64,000 nt of DNA from Oscillospiraceae bacterium (GCA_910574995.1 CAJTCS010000001.1:186001-250000); one strand, 5' to 3'; shown: positions 1 to 8,546, counted from the stretch's first letter. The notes: generated by a model not told the origin, from the sequence alone. Numbers and translations: made by a program.

Positions 1-2
1 AG

Positions 3-866
3 ACCCCCTTGTATGCCGTCGTGGTGGCCACGGTGGTGAACATCGCCCTGGACCTGCTGTTTGTAATGGGTTTCCGATGGGGCGTGGCCGGCGCCGCCGG
101 CGCCACGGTGATCGCCCAGGCCATCGCCACGGTGTATTGCTTTGTAAACGTACGGCGGATCTCCATCCTCCGCCTGGAAAAAAGGGATTTCCGCCTAGAC
201 CCGGCCCTATGCCTCACCCTGCTGAAGCTGGGCTCGCCGGTAGCCCTGCAGAACGCCATCATCTCCGCCGGGGGCATGGTGGTGCAGTCGGTGATAAACC
301 GCTATGGCATGCTGTTCATCGCGGGCTTTACAGCCACCAACAAGCTATACGGCCTGTTGGAGATCGCCGCCACCTCCTACGGATACGCGGTCACTTCTTA
401 TGTGGGCCAGAACCTGGGGGCCAAGCTGTTGGGGCGCATCAAAAAAGGCATGCGCGCGGCGGCAGTCATTGCCCTTCTCACCTCGGTTGTGATAGCGGCG
501 GCCATGCTGGTGTTTGGCCGGGCCATCCTGGGGCTGTTCATTTCCGGCACCCCAGAGGAGATAGAGGCTTCTATGGCCATTGCCTACCATTATCTGGCCA
601 TTATGAGCCTGACCCTCCCCATCTTGTACATGCTGCACATCTACCGTTCCGCCCTGATGGGCATGGGGGATACGGTAGTCCCCATGCTTTCGGGCTTCGT
701 CGAGATGGCAGTGCGCATCGGCATCGCGATGCTTTTGCCTTTGGCCATGGGGCAAGAAGGCATTTTCTACGCCGAGACCGGGGCCTGGACCGGCGCGGCC
801 GTTTTGCTGGTGGCAGGGTACTATATACGGATGCACGGCTTTCAGCGCAAGGGCAGCCAGGGGTAG
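3..866 (+). CDS. MATE family efflux transporter, 5'-truncated by window edge
   Basis: This is the C-terminal 287 or so residues of a multidrug and toxin extrusion (MATE) transporter, an integral membrane antiporter exporting drugs or metabolites using Na+ or H+. The frame is open to the window start. Its first visible residues (TPLYAVVVATVVNIALDLLF) align with the middle of the complete MATE gene that follows (MPLYVLIVCCLVNIVLDLLF), so about 160-170 N-terminal residues lie outside. Several hydrophobic helices and the GQNLGA motif typical of the second MATE half are visible. The two MATE genes are adjacent and collinear, which suggests a duplicated pair or a heterodimer. Substrate unknown. Confidence 0.93.
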   Translation, partial: TPLYAVVVATVVNIALDLLFVMGFRWGVAGAAGATVIAQAIATVYCFVNVRRISILRLEKRDFRLDPALCLTLLKLGSPVALQNAIISAGGMVVQSVINRYGMLFIAGFTATNKLYGLLEIAATSYGYAVTSYVGQNLGAKLLGRIKKGMRAAAVIALLTSVVIAAAMLVFGRAILGLFISGTPEEIEASMAIAYHYLAIMSLTLPILYMLHIYRSALMGMGDTVVPMLSGFVEMAVRIGIAMLLPLAMGQEGIFYAETGAWTGAAVLLVAGYYIRMHGFQRKGSQG

Positions 867-990
867 CCGCCGGGCCCGGTCCAGGGCGCTTTGGTAGACG
901 TACGCCGTACAGCCGGGGCTAACAGGACGCCCGGCCTGGAAGCGGCCGTTTTGCAGGCCGGGTGATGATAGAAGGAAAGGAGCGGGATAT

Positions 991-2376
991 ATGGAAAAAC
1001 GCGTGCAGGGGAACAGCATAACCGAGGGGGTCATCTGGAAGCAGCTGCTTCTGTTCTTCTTCCCCATTTTGATCGGCACCTTCTTCCAGCAGCTGTATAA
1101 CACAGTGGACACGGTGATTGTGGGCCAGTATGTGGGCAAAGAGGCCCTGGCCGCCGTGGGCACCACCAGCACCTTGATTAACCTGCTGGTGGGGTTCTTT
1201 GTGGGCATCTCCTCCGGCGCTACGGTAATCATCTCCCAATTTTTTGGCGGCGGCGACTGGAAGAACCTTTCCAAGGCCGTGCACACCTCTGTGGCGCTGG
1301 CATTGGGGGGCGGGCTGGCGGTTATGGCCTTGGGCCTGCTGACAGCCCGGCCGGCCCTGGTGCTGATGGGCGTGCCAGGGGAGATCTTAGACGACGCTTT
1401 GCTATACTTGAACATCTATTATGGGGGCGTCCTTTTCTGCATGGTGTACAATGTGGGCACAGGTGTGCTGCGGGCCATTGGGGACAGCCGCATGCCCCTA
1501 TATGTGCTCATCGTCTGCTGCCTGGTGAACATCGTGCTGGACCTGCTGTTCGTGGTGGCCTTCCATTGGGGCGTCCTGGGCGTGGCCTTGGCCACGGTGT
1601 TCTCCCAGGCGGCCAGCGCCGTGCTGGTCATGCTGCGGCTGATGCTTACCCAAGAAAGCTACCGGGTAGAGCTGCGGCACATCCGGTTCGAGCGGGGCAT
1701 CCTGAAGAACGTGGTGCGCATCGGCCTGCCTGCGGGGCTGCAGTCTGTGGCGTATTCCCTTTCTAACCTGATCATCCAAGCCAGCATCAACAGCTTTGGC
1801 ACCGACGCCATTGCCTCCTGGGCGGCCATTGGCAAGATAGACGGCTTCATCTGGATGGTTATGGGGGCTTTCGGCATCTCCATCACCACCTTTGTAGGGC
1901 AGAACTTTGGCGCGCGGCAATATGGCCGGGTCCGGCGCAGCGTACGGGTGTGCATGGCCATGGCCATGGGTTCTACGGTGGGCCTCAGCGTCCTGATGCT
2001 GGCCTTTATGGAGCCGTTGCTCCGCTTTTTTACCGGGGACGAGGCGGTCATCGCTATTGGCCAGGACTTCCTTTGGGTTTTGGGCCCGTCTTATTTCCTC
2101 TTTGTCTTCATCGAGATCTTCTCCGGGGCCATCCGCGGCGCTGGGGAGGCCCTGCAGCCCATGCTGATCACTACCGTGGGGGTATGCGGCCTGCGCATCC
2201 TGTGGATTGCGGCGGTGGTGCCCTTCTTCCCCACCATGCAGATGGTGGCCATGAATTACCCGGTCACATGGGCCGTGACGGCAGTGGTCTTTACCGTGTA
2301 TTACCTGCGGATGAACTGGCTGCGGCGTTCCATGGCCGCCGCAGGCCATCCAGCCCCTTCCGCCCCGCGGGCGTGA
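991..2376 (+). CDS. MATE family efflux transporter
   Basis: This 461-aa polytopic membrane protein has the usual MATE length (about 450 aa) and 12-helix pattern. Two homologous halves are visible, with FFQQLYNTVDTVIVGQYVG in helix 1-2 and TFVGQNFGARQYGRV in the second half. It probably exports cationic compounds by cation antiport. The start is the ATG 8-10 nt after AAAGGAGCG. It lies 124 nt downstream of another MATE gene on the same strand; no clear terminator is seen in that gap, so the two may be cotranscribed. Substrate cannot be told from sequence. Confidence 0.95.
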   Translation: MEKRVQGNSITEGVIWKQLLLFFFPILIGTFFQQLYNTVDTVIVGQYVGKEALAAVGTTSTLINLLVGFFVGISSGATVIISQFFGGGDWKNLSKAVHTSVALALGGGLAVMALGLLTARPALVLMGVPGEILDDALLYLNIYYGGVLFCMVYNVGTGVLRAIGDSRMPLYVLIVCCLVNIVLDLLFVVAFHWGVLGVALATVFSQAASAVLVMLRLMLTQESYRVELRHIRFERGILKNVVRIGLPAGLQSVAYSLSNLIIQASINSFGTDAIASWAAIGKIDGFIWMVMGAFGISITTFVGQNFGARQYGRVRRSVRVCMAMAMGSTVGLSVLMLAFMEPLLRFFTGDEAVIAIGQDFLWVLGPSYFLFVFIEIFSGAIRGAGEALQPMLITTVGVCGLRILWIAAVVPFFPTMQMVAMNYPVTWAVTAVVFTVYYLRMNWLRRSMAAAGHPAPSAPRA

Positions 2377-2424
2377 GGCCCGGCCCCGCCGCGCCATATC
2401 CCACAATTTTTTCTTCCAGCGCCC

Positions 2425-2453
2425 TTCCATTTCTGGCAAAAAAGGGGTATAAT
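2425..2453 (+). promoter_or_regulatory. Weak sigma-A-like promoter for GH130 gene
   Basis: A perfect TATAAT (2448-2453) follows a poor -35 (TTCCAT) by 17 bp. It lies about 60 bp before the GH130 start. Confidence 0.45.
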
Positions 2454-2515
2454 AGGGGCAGGCAGATACCCGGGCAAAGCCCCGGGGAAAACGGTAGAAT
2501 AAGGAGAGGATCCCT

Positions 2516-3517
2516 ATGGCAAAAATCATTGGCAGGCCCGCCCTGCCCAACATGCCCTGGCAGGACAAGCCCGCCGGGTACGCAAAGCCCGTTTGGCGCT
2601 ATGACCAGAACCCCATCATCCCCCGGGACGCCATCCCCACCTCCAACAGCGTCTTTAATTCCGCCGTGGTGGTCTTCGGCGACGCCTACGCCGGCGTCTT
2701 CCGCTGTGACAACCGGGGCGTAGAGATGGACATCTTCGCCGGCTTCTCCCAGGACGGCGTGCATTGGGAGATCAACCACGAGCCCATCGTCTTTGAAGGG
2801 GAGAAGGATGTGGTGCGCAAGGAGTACCGCTATGACCCGCGGGTGTGCTTTATCGACGACCGGTATTACATTACCTGGTGCAACGGCTATCACGGCCCCA
2901 CCATCGGCGTAGGATATACCTATGATTTCAAGACCTTCTACCAGCTGGAGAACGCGTTCCTGCCTTACAACCGCAACGGCGTGCTGTTCCCCCGGAAGAT
3001 TGGCGGCAACTTTGCCATGGTCAGCCGCCCCAGCGACACCGGCCACACCCCCTTCGGCGACATCTTCTACAGCGAGAGCCCCGACCTGTGCTATTGGGGC
3101 AGGCACCGCTTCCTGTTTGGCACGGCCAACGGCTGGCAGTCCAAAAAAGTGGGCCCCGGCCCCACCCCCATTGAGACGGACGAGGGTTGGCTGATGATTT
3201 ACCACGGGGTGCTCAATTCCTGCAACGGCTTTGTATACCGCTTCGGTACGGCCCTGCTGGACATCGACCGGCCCTGGATTGTGAAAGAGCGGGGAAGCTT
3301 CTATGTATTCGGCCCCGAGGTAGAGTATGAGCTGACCGGCGACGTGCCCAACGTCACCTTCCCCTGCGCCACCTTGACAGACCCGGAGACCGGGCGCATC
3401 ACGATCTATTACGGCGCGGCGGACACCGTTACAGGCCTTGCCTTTACCACTGTGGACGAGCTGCTATCCTATATGCGCCAGTACCCCATGGACGTGGGGG
3501 ATCAGGAAAACAAATAA
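2516..3517 (+). CDS. Glycoside hydrolase family 130 protein (mannoside phosphorylase-like)
   Basis: This is a 333-aa cytoplasmic GH130 five-bladed propeller protein without a signal peptide. GH130 enzymes phosphorolyse beta-mannosides (for example beta-1,4-mannooligosaccharides) to alpha-mannose-1-phosphate. Family hallmarks are the N-terminal NPIIPRDAIP, the YDPRVCFIDDRYY segment near residue 105 carrying the conserved Asp that protonates the glycosidic bond, and WLMIYHGV near 225. Length fits the family. The start is the ATG after AAGGAGAGGATCCCT. The gene is monocistronic, followed by a strong terminator, with no sugar transporter next to it, so the exact mannoside is unknown. Confidence 0.9.
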   Translation: MAKIIGRPALPNMPWQDKPAGYAKPVWRYDQNPIIPRDAIPTSNSVFNSAVVVFGDAYAGVFRCDNRGVEMDIFAGFSQDGVHWEINHEPIVFEGEKDVVRKEYRYDPRVCFIDDRYYITWCNGYHGPTIGVGYTYDFKTFYQLENAFLPYNRNGVLFPRKIGGNFAMVSRPSDTGHTPFGDIFYSESPDLCYWGRHRFLFGTANGWQSKKVGPGPTPIETDEGWLMIYHGVLNSCNGFVYRFGTALLDIDRPWIVKERGSFYVFGPEVEYELTGDVPNVTFPCATLTDPETGRITIYYGAADTVTGLAFTTVDELLSYMRQYPMDVGDQENK

Positions 3518-3538
3518 GCGGCCTATCCTGTGCTGCGA

Positions 3539-3577
3539 AAAAGGCCCCGGAGAGTAGCGATTCCTCGGGGCCTTTTT
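3539..3577 (+). terminator. Rho-independent terminator after GH130 gene
   Basis: An A-run, then a GC-rich arm (AAGGCCCCGGAG), a short loop and CTCGGGGCCTTTTT. It can act in both directions. Confidence 0.85.
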
Positions 3578-3636
3578 GTGCGGGCCGCGCCGATGGAACA
3601 AAAGGCATGTATGTATTCCCCCGGAAAATATATAAT

Positions 3637-3666
3637 TTGACAGGATACCACCGCATATGTTATACT
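3637..3666 (+). promoter_or_regulatory. Sigma-A promoter for TM2-domain gene
   Basis: Consensus TTGACA (3637-3642) and TATACT (3661-3666) are separated by 18 bp. They lie 35 bp before the GTG start. Confidence 0.85.
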
Positions 3667-3700
3667 TTCCATAAGAGTTTTAAAAGGGAGGGGTTTCCCC

Positions 3701-4213
3701 GTGGATATGGAACAGAACAATTTGCAGCCGCAAGAGTACCAGCCGCCTCAAGAATACCAACAGCCCCAGCAGCCCCAACAGCCAGGGCCGCAGCCGTATC
3801 AGCCCTATCAGCAGCCGCCCCAGCCCATGAAGTTCTGCAAACATTGTGGGGGGCGCATCCCGGCGGACGCCGTGGTGTGCACTTTGTGCGGCAGGCAGGT
3901 GGAGGAGCTGGCTGGCAGCAAACAGGCGGCCAACATGCCCATCGTCATCAACAATAACAATAATAACAACAATAATAACAATAACAATGTTGTTGCCGGG
4001 CCCGGCGTGGTTTATATGCCTCAAGGCCGTGCCCGCAGCAAATGGGTGGCGGTGCTGTTATGTTTCTTTGTTGGGTGGCTGGGGGCCCATAAGTTCTACG
4101 AAGGGAAAATTGGTATGGGCGTGCTGTACCTTTTTACCATGGGGCTCTTTGGCTTTGGCATCCTGATCGACTTTATCACATTGATCTTTAAGCCCGACCC
4201 TTACTACGTATAG
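3701..4213 (+). CDS. TM2 domain protein with zinc ribbon and poly-Asn tract
   Basis: This is a 170-aa membrane protein. The order is a Gln/Pro-rich N-terminus (residues 1-44), a zinc ribbon with two CxxC pairs (FCKHCGGRI and VCTLCGRQ, about 46-66), a run of 13 Asn residues (84-96), and a C-terminal TM2 domain of two helices with the conserved GWLGAHKFYEGK signature between them. TM2 proteins are small membrane proteins of mostly unknown role. The GTG at 3701 follows AAAGGGAGGGG; an ATG two codons later is an alternative start. It is monocistronic with its own promoter and terminator. Confidence 0.9.
   Translation: MDMEQNNLQPQEYQPPQEYQQPQQPQQPGPQPYQPYQQPPQPMKFCKHCGGRIPADAVVCTLCGRQVEELAGSKQAANMPIVINNNNNNNNNNNNNVVAGPGVVYMPQGRARSKWVAVLLCFFVGWLGAHKFYEGKIGMGVLYLFTMGLFGFGILIDFITLIFKPDPYYV
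3950..3988 (+). repeat. In-frame (AAY)13 trinucleotide repeat (poly-Asn)
   Basis: Thirteen consecutive AAC/AAT codons encode a poly-asparagine linker between the zinc ribbon and the TM2 helices. Confidence 0.95.
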
Positions 4214-4239
4214 AAGCCTGCCAAACGGGCAGGAAAACC

Positions 4240-4281
4240 GCGGCCCCCCGCAGGTATCCGTACCTGCGGGGGGCCTGTTTG
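4240..4281 (+). terminator. Rho-independent terminator after TM2 gene
   Basis: A perfect stem GGCCCCCCGCAGGTA / TACCTGCGGGGGGCC with a 4-nt loop is followed by TGTTT. Confidence 0.85.
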
Positions 4282-4303
4282 GGTACTGGGGATGAAGTAA
4301 ATC

Positions 4304-4332
4304 TTGAAAAAAAGCGTCTTTTGGGATATAAT
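4304..4332 (+). promoter_or_regulatory. Sigma-A promoter for nfnAB
   Basis: TTGAAA (4304-4309), 17 bp spacer, TATAAT (4327-4332), located 33 bp before nfnA. Confidence 0.88.
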
Positions 4333-4364
4333 AGGGCCATGCAACCGGAAAGGCAGGGAACACA

Positions 4365-5207
4365 ATGTATCAAATCGTAAAGAAGGAACCGCTGAACCCC
4401 ACCGTGACGCGGATGGAGATCGCCGCGCCCTTGATAGCGGCCAAGGCCCAGCCGGGGCAGTTCGTCATTTTGCGGGTGGACGAGGAGGGGGAACGTATCC
4501 CCCTGACCATCGCGGACTTTGACCGGGAGCAGGGCACTGTTACCATTATTTTCCAGATTGTAGGCGCCACTACGGAGAAGCTGAACCACCTAAGCGAAGG
4601 CGGTTCCCTCCAAGATTTTGTAGGCCCGCTGGGCAAGCCCACCCATATTGAAGGCTTGAAAAAAGTAGCCGTTGTAGGCGGCGGCGTGGGCTGCGCCATT
4701 GCTTATCCCATAGCAAAAAAACTTTATGGGCAGGGGGCGGAGGTCCATTCCATTGTGGGGTTCCGCAGCGAAGACCTGGTGATTTTAAAAGAGGAATTCA
4801 AGTCGGTCAGCCACATGTACGCCTTGATGACAGACGACGGCTCTGCTGGGGAGAAGGGGCTTGTGACAGACGCTTTGCGCCGCCTGATACAAAGCGGCGA
4901 GCGGTACGACCAGGTGATTGCCATTGGCCCGCTGGTCATGATGAAGTTCGTGACGGAACTGACAAAGGAATTTGATATCCCCACCACCGTCAGCATGAAC
5001 CCCATCATGATCGACGGCACGGGCATGTGCGGCGGCTGCCGGCTGACCGTAGGGGGCCAGACCAAGTTCGCCTGTGTAGACGGCCCGGATTTTGACGGCT
5101 TCCTTGTGGATTTTGAGGAAGCCATGGCCCGGGGCGCCATGTATAAAGGGTTCGAGCGCCAGGCCCATGAAGAAGCCTGCCGTTTGTTCAGAGGAGGGGA
5201 AGCATAA
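4365..5207 (+). CDS. nfnA: NfnA-type FAD/NAD-binding ferredoxin-NADP+ reductase subunit
   Basis: This is the small subunit (280 aa) of the electron-bifurcating NADH-dependent reduced ferredoxin:NADP+ oxidoreductase, a cytoplasmic complex coupling ferredoxin, NADH and NADPH pools in anaerobes. The order is an FAD-binding ferredoxin-reductase beta-barrel (1-95, with RIPLTIADF), an NAD-binding Rossmann segment starting KVAVVGGGVGCA (about residue 101), and a [2Fe-2S] cysteine motif CGGCRLTV near 222 with a further Cys near 237. nfnB follows 43 nt later. It could instead be called a sulfide dehydrogenase subunit (SudB), but the NfnB partner supports Nfn. A short inverted repeat (5206-5227) lies in the gap to nfnB. 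Confidence 0.92.
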   Translation: MYQIVKKEPLNPTVTRMEIAAPLIAAKAQPGQFVILRVDEEGERIPLTIADFDREQGTVTIIFQIVGATTEKLNHLSEGGSLQDFVGPLGKPTHIEGLKKVAVVGGGVGCAIAYPIAKKLYGQGAEVHSIVGFRSEDLVILKEEFKSVSHMYALMTDDGSAGEKGLVTDALRRLIQSGERYDQVIAIGPLVMMKFVTELTKEFDIPTTVSMNPIMIDGTGMCGGCRLTVGGQTKFACVDGPDFDGFLVDFEEAMARGAMYKGFERQAHEEACRLFRGGEA

Positions 5208-5250
5208 AAAACGCATTTTATGCTTTTGTGGAAAGGATGAAAAACAAACA

Positions 5251-6645
5251 ATGCCTAATATGTCTTTGAAGAAAAACGAAATGCCCTCGCAAGAGCCCCA
5301 GGCGCGCAGCAGAAACTTCCAGGAGGTGGCCCTGGGCTATACGGAGGCGCAGGCCCTGGATGAGGCCAAGCGGTGCCTGCATTGCAAAAACAGGCCCTGC
5401 GTCTCGGGGTGCCCCGTGCAGGTGCACATCCCAGAGTTCATTGAAAAGACGGCGGCGGGGGACTTTGAGGGGGCTTACCAGGTCATCGCCCAAAGCAGCG
5501 CGCTGCCCGCCGTATGCGGCCGGGTGTGCCCCCAGGAGAACCAATGCGAGAAGCTTTGCGTCCGGGGCGTCAAGGGCGAGCCCGTGGCTATTGGCCGTTT
5601 AGAGCGTTTTGTGGCCGATTGGCATAACCAGCACGTACAGGACGCGCCCGTAAAACCCGCATCCAACGGGCGCCGGGTGGCCGTTGTGGGTTCCGGCCCG
5701 GCGGGTCTTACCTGTGCGGGGGACCTGGCCCGGATGGGGTACCAGGTTACCGTGTTCGAGGCTCTGCATACGGCGGGGGGCGTGCTGGTCTATGGCATCC
5801 CGGAATTCCGCCTGCCTAAGGCCATTGTACAGAAGGAGATCGACGGCCTGAAGGCCATGGGCGTGAAAATCGAGACCAATATGGTGATTGGCCAGGTGCT
5901 TTCCATTGACGAGCTGTTAGGCCAGGGGTTTGAGGCTGTGTTTATTGGCAGCGGGGCCGGGCTGCCGCGCTTTATGAATATACCCGGGGAAAACCTGAAG
6001 GGCGTGTATTCGGCCAACGAATTTTTGACCCGGGTGAACCTGATGAAAGCCTACAAGCCGGGCAGCGGCACGCCCATCCAGCATGCCAAAAAGGTGGCGG
6101 TGGTGGGCGGTGGGAATGTAGCCATGGACGCCGCCCGGTGCGCCAAGCGGCTGGGGGCCGAGGAGGTTTACATTGTCTACCGCCGTTCGGAAAAGGAACT
6201 GCCCGCCCGGGCCGAAGAAGTGGAGCATGCCAAAGAGGAGGGCATAGTCTTTAAATTCCTGAATAACCCCACGCGGGTCCTTGGCGGCGATGACGGGGAG
6301 GCTGTGGGGATAGAGTGTATTGAAATGGCCTTAGGAGAGCCCGACGCCAGCGGCCGCAGGCGGCCTGTGGAGAAGGCGGGCAGCGAATTCACCCTGGATG
6401 TGGACTGCGTGATCATGGCCCTGGGCACCAGCCCCAACCCGCTGATCAAATCCACCACCAAGGGCCTGGAGACCCAGAAGTGGGGCGGCATTGTCGTAGA
6501 GGAAGAGACAGGCCTGACCAGCCGGGAAAACGTCTATGCGGGCGGCGACGCCGTTACCGGCGCGGCTACGGTCATTTTGGCTATGGGCGCGGGGAAAACG
6601 GCGGCAAAGGCGATAGATACGCGGCTGCGGGCCTTACGCCCGTAG
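5251..6645 (+). CDS. nfnB: NfnB / NADPH-dependent glutamate synthase-like large subunit
   Basis: This 464-aa FAD flavoprotein is homologous to the GltD small subunit of glutamate synthase and forms the NfnAB bifurcating complex with the preceding gene. N-terminal cysteine clusters for two [4Fe-4S] centres are visible (CLHCKNRPCVSGCP near residue 42; VCGRVCPQENQCEKLC near 90). An FAD dinucleotide fold (VVGSGPAGLTCAGDLAR) and an internal NADPH fold (VAVVGGGNVAMDAARCAKR) follow. The ATG at 5251 was chosen because it lies after GGAAAGGATG and gives the family's usual 464-aa length. Some anaerobes annotate this protein as gltA. Confidence 0.92.
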   Translation: MPNMSLKKNEMPSQEPQARSRNFQEVALGYTEAQALDEAKRCLHCKNRPCVSGCPVQVHIPEFIEKTAAGDFEGAYQVIAQSSALPAVCGRVCPQENQCEKLCVRGVKGEPVAIGRLERFVADWHNQHVQDAPVKPASNGRRVAVVGSGPAGLTCAGDLARMGYQVTVFEALHTAGGVLVYGIPEFRLPKAIVQKEIDGLKAMGVKIETNMVIGQVLSIDELLGQGFEAVFIGSGAGLPRFMNIPGENLKGVYSANEFLTRVNLMKAYKPGSGTPIQHAKKVAVVGGGNVAMDAARCAKRLGAEEVYIVYRRSEKELPARAEEVEHAKEEGIVFKFLNNPTRVLGGDDGEAVGIECIEMALGEPDASGRRRPVEKAGSEFTLDVDCVIMALGTSPNPLIKSTTKGLETQKWGGIVVEEETGLTSRENVYAGGDAVTGAATVILAMGAGKTAAKAIDTRLRALRP

Positions 6646-6811
6646 CCCGGGGCTTTACAGAAAACTTGCCATCCAGAAAAAAGGATAACGCGCAAAAAGC
6701 GGCAAATACTAAGCCCGTGAAAAGCCAATGGAAGCGCCGGGCGTGTTTGGAATGGGAACCGCCCGCCGCCTGGTTTGGCCTGATAATTTTGCGCGAAAGG
6801 GAGTTTTCATA

Positions 6812-7351
6812 ATGAAAGCAACAGGGATTGTTAGGCGGATAGACGACCTGGGCCGGGTAGTCATCCCCAAAGAGATACGCCGCACGTTGAAGATCCGGGA
6901 AGGCATGCCCATGGAGATTTTCACAGACGTCTCCGGCGAGGTCATCCTGAAAAAGTATTCCCCGGTGGGGGAAATGTCCCAGCTGGCCTCGGCCTATGCC
7001 GAAACGCTGGTGCACCTGACAGGCCACGGGGCCCTGGTGTGCGATACCGAGCAGATCATCGCGGTGGCGGGGCCCGCCAAAAAGGACCTGCTCCACAAAC
7101 CCCTCTCCCCCCAGCTGGAGGAGCTGGTACAGGGCAAGCGGAATTTCGTCTCCTCGGCCGACAACACGGTGCTGGTGGCCCAGGGTCTCCCCGCCGCGGC
7201 GCTGGCCGTCTTCCCCGTGGTTTCGGTAGGGGACGTGATGGGCGCGGTGATGCTGGTAAAGGGGGAGAAATCCCCAGCCCGGATCAGCTCGGAAGCGGCG
7301 GAAAGCGCCAAAGCCGCCGCCATGTTCCTTTCCCGGCAGCTGGAGGCCTGA
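6812..7351 (+). CDS. spoVT: Stage V sporulation protein T, AbrB-family regulator
   Basis: This 179-aa DNA-binding regulator of late forespore gene expression and germination has the length of B. subtilis SpoVT (178 aa). The N-terminal AbrB swapped-hairpin domain (MKATGIVRRIDDLGRVVIPK, residues 1-50) is almost identical to the family consensus, and a GAF-like domain follows (about 55-178). The ATG at 6812 follows AAAGGGAG and removes an unrelated upstream extension. Sporulation-specific (sigma-G) control would be expected, but no confident promoter was identified in the 166-nt upstream gap. Its presence is good evidence for a spore-former lineage. Confidence 0.95.
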   Translation: MKATGIVRRIDDLGRVVIPKEIRRTLKIREGMPMEIFTDVSGEVILKKYSPVGEMSQLASAYAETLVHLTGHGALVCDTEQIIAVAGPAKKDLLHKPLSPQLEELVQGKRNFVSSADNTVLVAQGLPAAALAVFPVVSVGDVMGAVMLVKGEKSPARISSEAAESAKAAAMFLSRQLEA

Positions 7352-7411
7352 GGCAAGGGCGGAACCCGGTGGGGGAATCGCTGTTTACCGGGAAATTATA
7401 GCGGTTTACCC

Positions 7412-7440
7412 TTGATTTTTTCAAATCTTGGTGGTATACT
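7412..7440 (+). promoter_or_regulatory. Sigma-A promoter for rimP-nusA-infB operon
   Basis: TTGATT (7412-7417), 17 bp, TATACT (7435-7440). This implies a leader of about 90 nt. Confidence 0.82.
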
Positions 7441-7465
7441 AAACTATGGTAATAGGTAGGATGAT

Positions 7466-7491
7466 GAAAGAGTGGGGCGACCCGCTCTTTC
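7466..7491 (+). promoter_or_regulatory. Leader hairpin in rimP 5' UTR
   Basis: A stem of about 11 bp (GAAAGAGTGGG / CCCGCTCTTTC, with one G-T wobble) is followed by a T-rich stretch (ATTTGCTTT) ahead of the rimP ribosome site. It may act as an attenuator for the operon that contains nusA. Confidence 0.6.
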
Positions 7492-7535
7492 ATTTGCTTT
7501 AGGCCCCGCTGTGGGGCCGGAAAGGATGGGGGCAT

Positions 7536-8024
7536 TTGGAGACGGCACCGAAGAAAAAAGGCAGCGTGGCAGACCGGGTCCGGCAAATGGCAGAGCCCCT
7601 GGCCCAAGAACTGGGGCTGCTGCTGTGGGATGTACAGTTTGTGAAGGAAGGGGCCCAGTGGTTCCTGCGCATTTTCATCGACAAGGAAGAGGGTGTGGGC
7701 ATTGACGACTGTGTGGACATGACGCATGCCGTCAGCCCTGTCTTGGACAAAGAGGATCCCATCCCCCAAGAGTACATGCTGGAGGTTTCTTCCCCCGGGC
7801 TGAACCGCAGGCTTACCCGGCCCGAGCATTTCCAGGCCTACCTGGGGGCCCCGGTGAAGGTAAAGCTCATCCGCCCCCTGGAGGATGGCAGGCGCGAACT
7901 GGCGGGGGAACTGCTGGGCGCGGGTCCTGGCGGCCAGTTCGAGATACGGCTGGACGAAGAGCAAAGCGTGGCGTTCGAAAAGAAGGAATGCGTTTCCGTC
8001 ACCCTGCTGGACGACGATTTCTAA
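7536..8024 (+). CDS. rimP: Ribosome maturation factor RimP
   Basis: This 162-aa factor is needed for 30S subunit maturation. It has the N-terminal RimP domain (QELGLLLWDVQFVKEGAQWF, with FIDKEEGVGIDDC near residue 50) and the characteristic VSSPGLNRRLTRPEHFQ segment near 85, followed by the SH3-like C-terminal domain. The start is TTG at 7536, after AAGGATGGGGGCA; no better ATG exists upstream. It is the first gene of the conserved rimP-nusA-rnpM-ylxQ-infB operon, here separated from nusA by a GNAT gene. Confidence 0.95.
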   Translation: METAPKKKGSVADRVRQMAEPLAQELGLLLWDVQFVKEGAQWFLRIFIDKEEGVGIDDCVDMTHAVSPVLDKEDPIPQEYMLEVSSPGLNRRLTRPEHFQAYLGAPVKVKLIRPLEDGRRELAGELLGAGPGGQFEIRLDEEQSVAFEKKECVSVTLLDDDF

Positions 8025-8111
8025 GCGGACCGCCCCCTTTTAGCGGAACGGCCCGTGGGCAGGGGCGGAAGCGGGATGGCTAACAACGGCCCAAAGGACG
8101 CTGGAGGGACT

Positions 8112-8546
8112 ATGGGATACACCATACGGCAGGAAAGGCTGACGGCGGAGGAATATATTGGCTTCCTTAAAGAAACGGACCTGGGCAGCCAATATCCCCA
8201 GGAACGGTTTGAAGAGCGCGTGGGGAGGCTGGTGGAAAGAGCGCCCATCTCCTTGGCGGCGCGGGACAGCGCGGGCAGCCTGGTAGGGGTGTGCTTCGGC
8301 ATCACAGATTTTGCCTATTGGCTGTTCGTTACAGACTTAGGCGTTATACGGGCGTGTACCGGCCGGGGGATTGGCAAGGCGCTGATGCAAAAGGCGCTGG
8401 AAGCGGCCGGCGGGGAAAAGGATATTATCCTGTATACCTGCCCTAACGAGAAGGCCGTCCCTTTTTACGAGAAGCTGGGCATGCGGAAGGCAGACGGCAT
8501 AATGGTATACAACCACATCGAATGGACCAGCTTTACCGTTACTTGA
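8112..8546 (+). CDS. GNAT family N-acetyltransferase inserted in rimP-nusA operon
   Basis: This 144-aa protein of the GCN5-related acetyltransferase fold transfers acetyl from acetyl-CoA to an unknown amine. The acetyl-CoA pyrophosphate loop is visible as RACTGRGIGKALMQKAL (about 80-96), followed by PNEKAVPFYEKLGMRKADG, the classical motif B. The ATG at 8112 is preceded by GGAGGGACT; upstream in-frame GTG/ATG codons lack a ribosome site. It sits between rimP and nusA in the same orientation, where most Firmicutes have no gene, so it is probably transcribed with the operon. Substrate unknown. Confidence 0.9.
   Translation: MGYTIRQERLTAEEYIGFLKETDLGSQYPQERFEERVGRLVERAPISLAARDSAGSLVGVCFGITDFAYWLFVTDLGVIRACTGRGIGKALMQKALEAAGGEKDIILYTCPNEKAVPFYEKLGMRKADGIMVYNHIEWTSFTVT

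Noticed and set aside
1-2376. Single MATE gene broken in two
   Set aside because: The first frame is a C-terminal portion cut by the window edge and the second is a complete 461-aa MATE protein, so they are two genes.
5206-5227. Terminator between nfnA and nfnB
   Set aside because: The AAAACGCA/TGCTTTT inverted repeat is short and AT-rich, and the two subunits must be made together; at most a weak stem.
7466-7491. Riboswitch before rimP
   Set aside because: Only a single hairpin is visible and no aptamer pattern I know; recorded as a leader hairpin.
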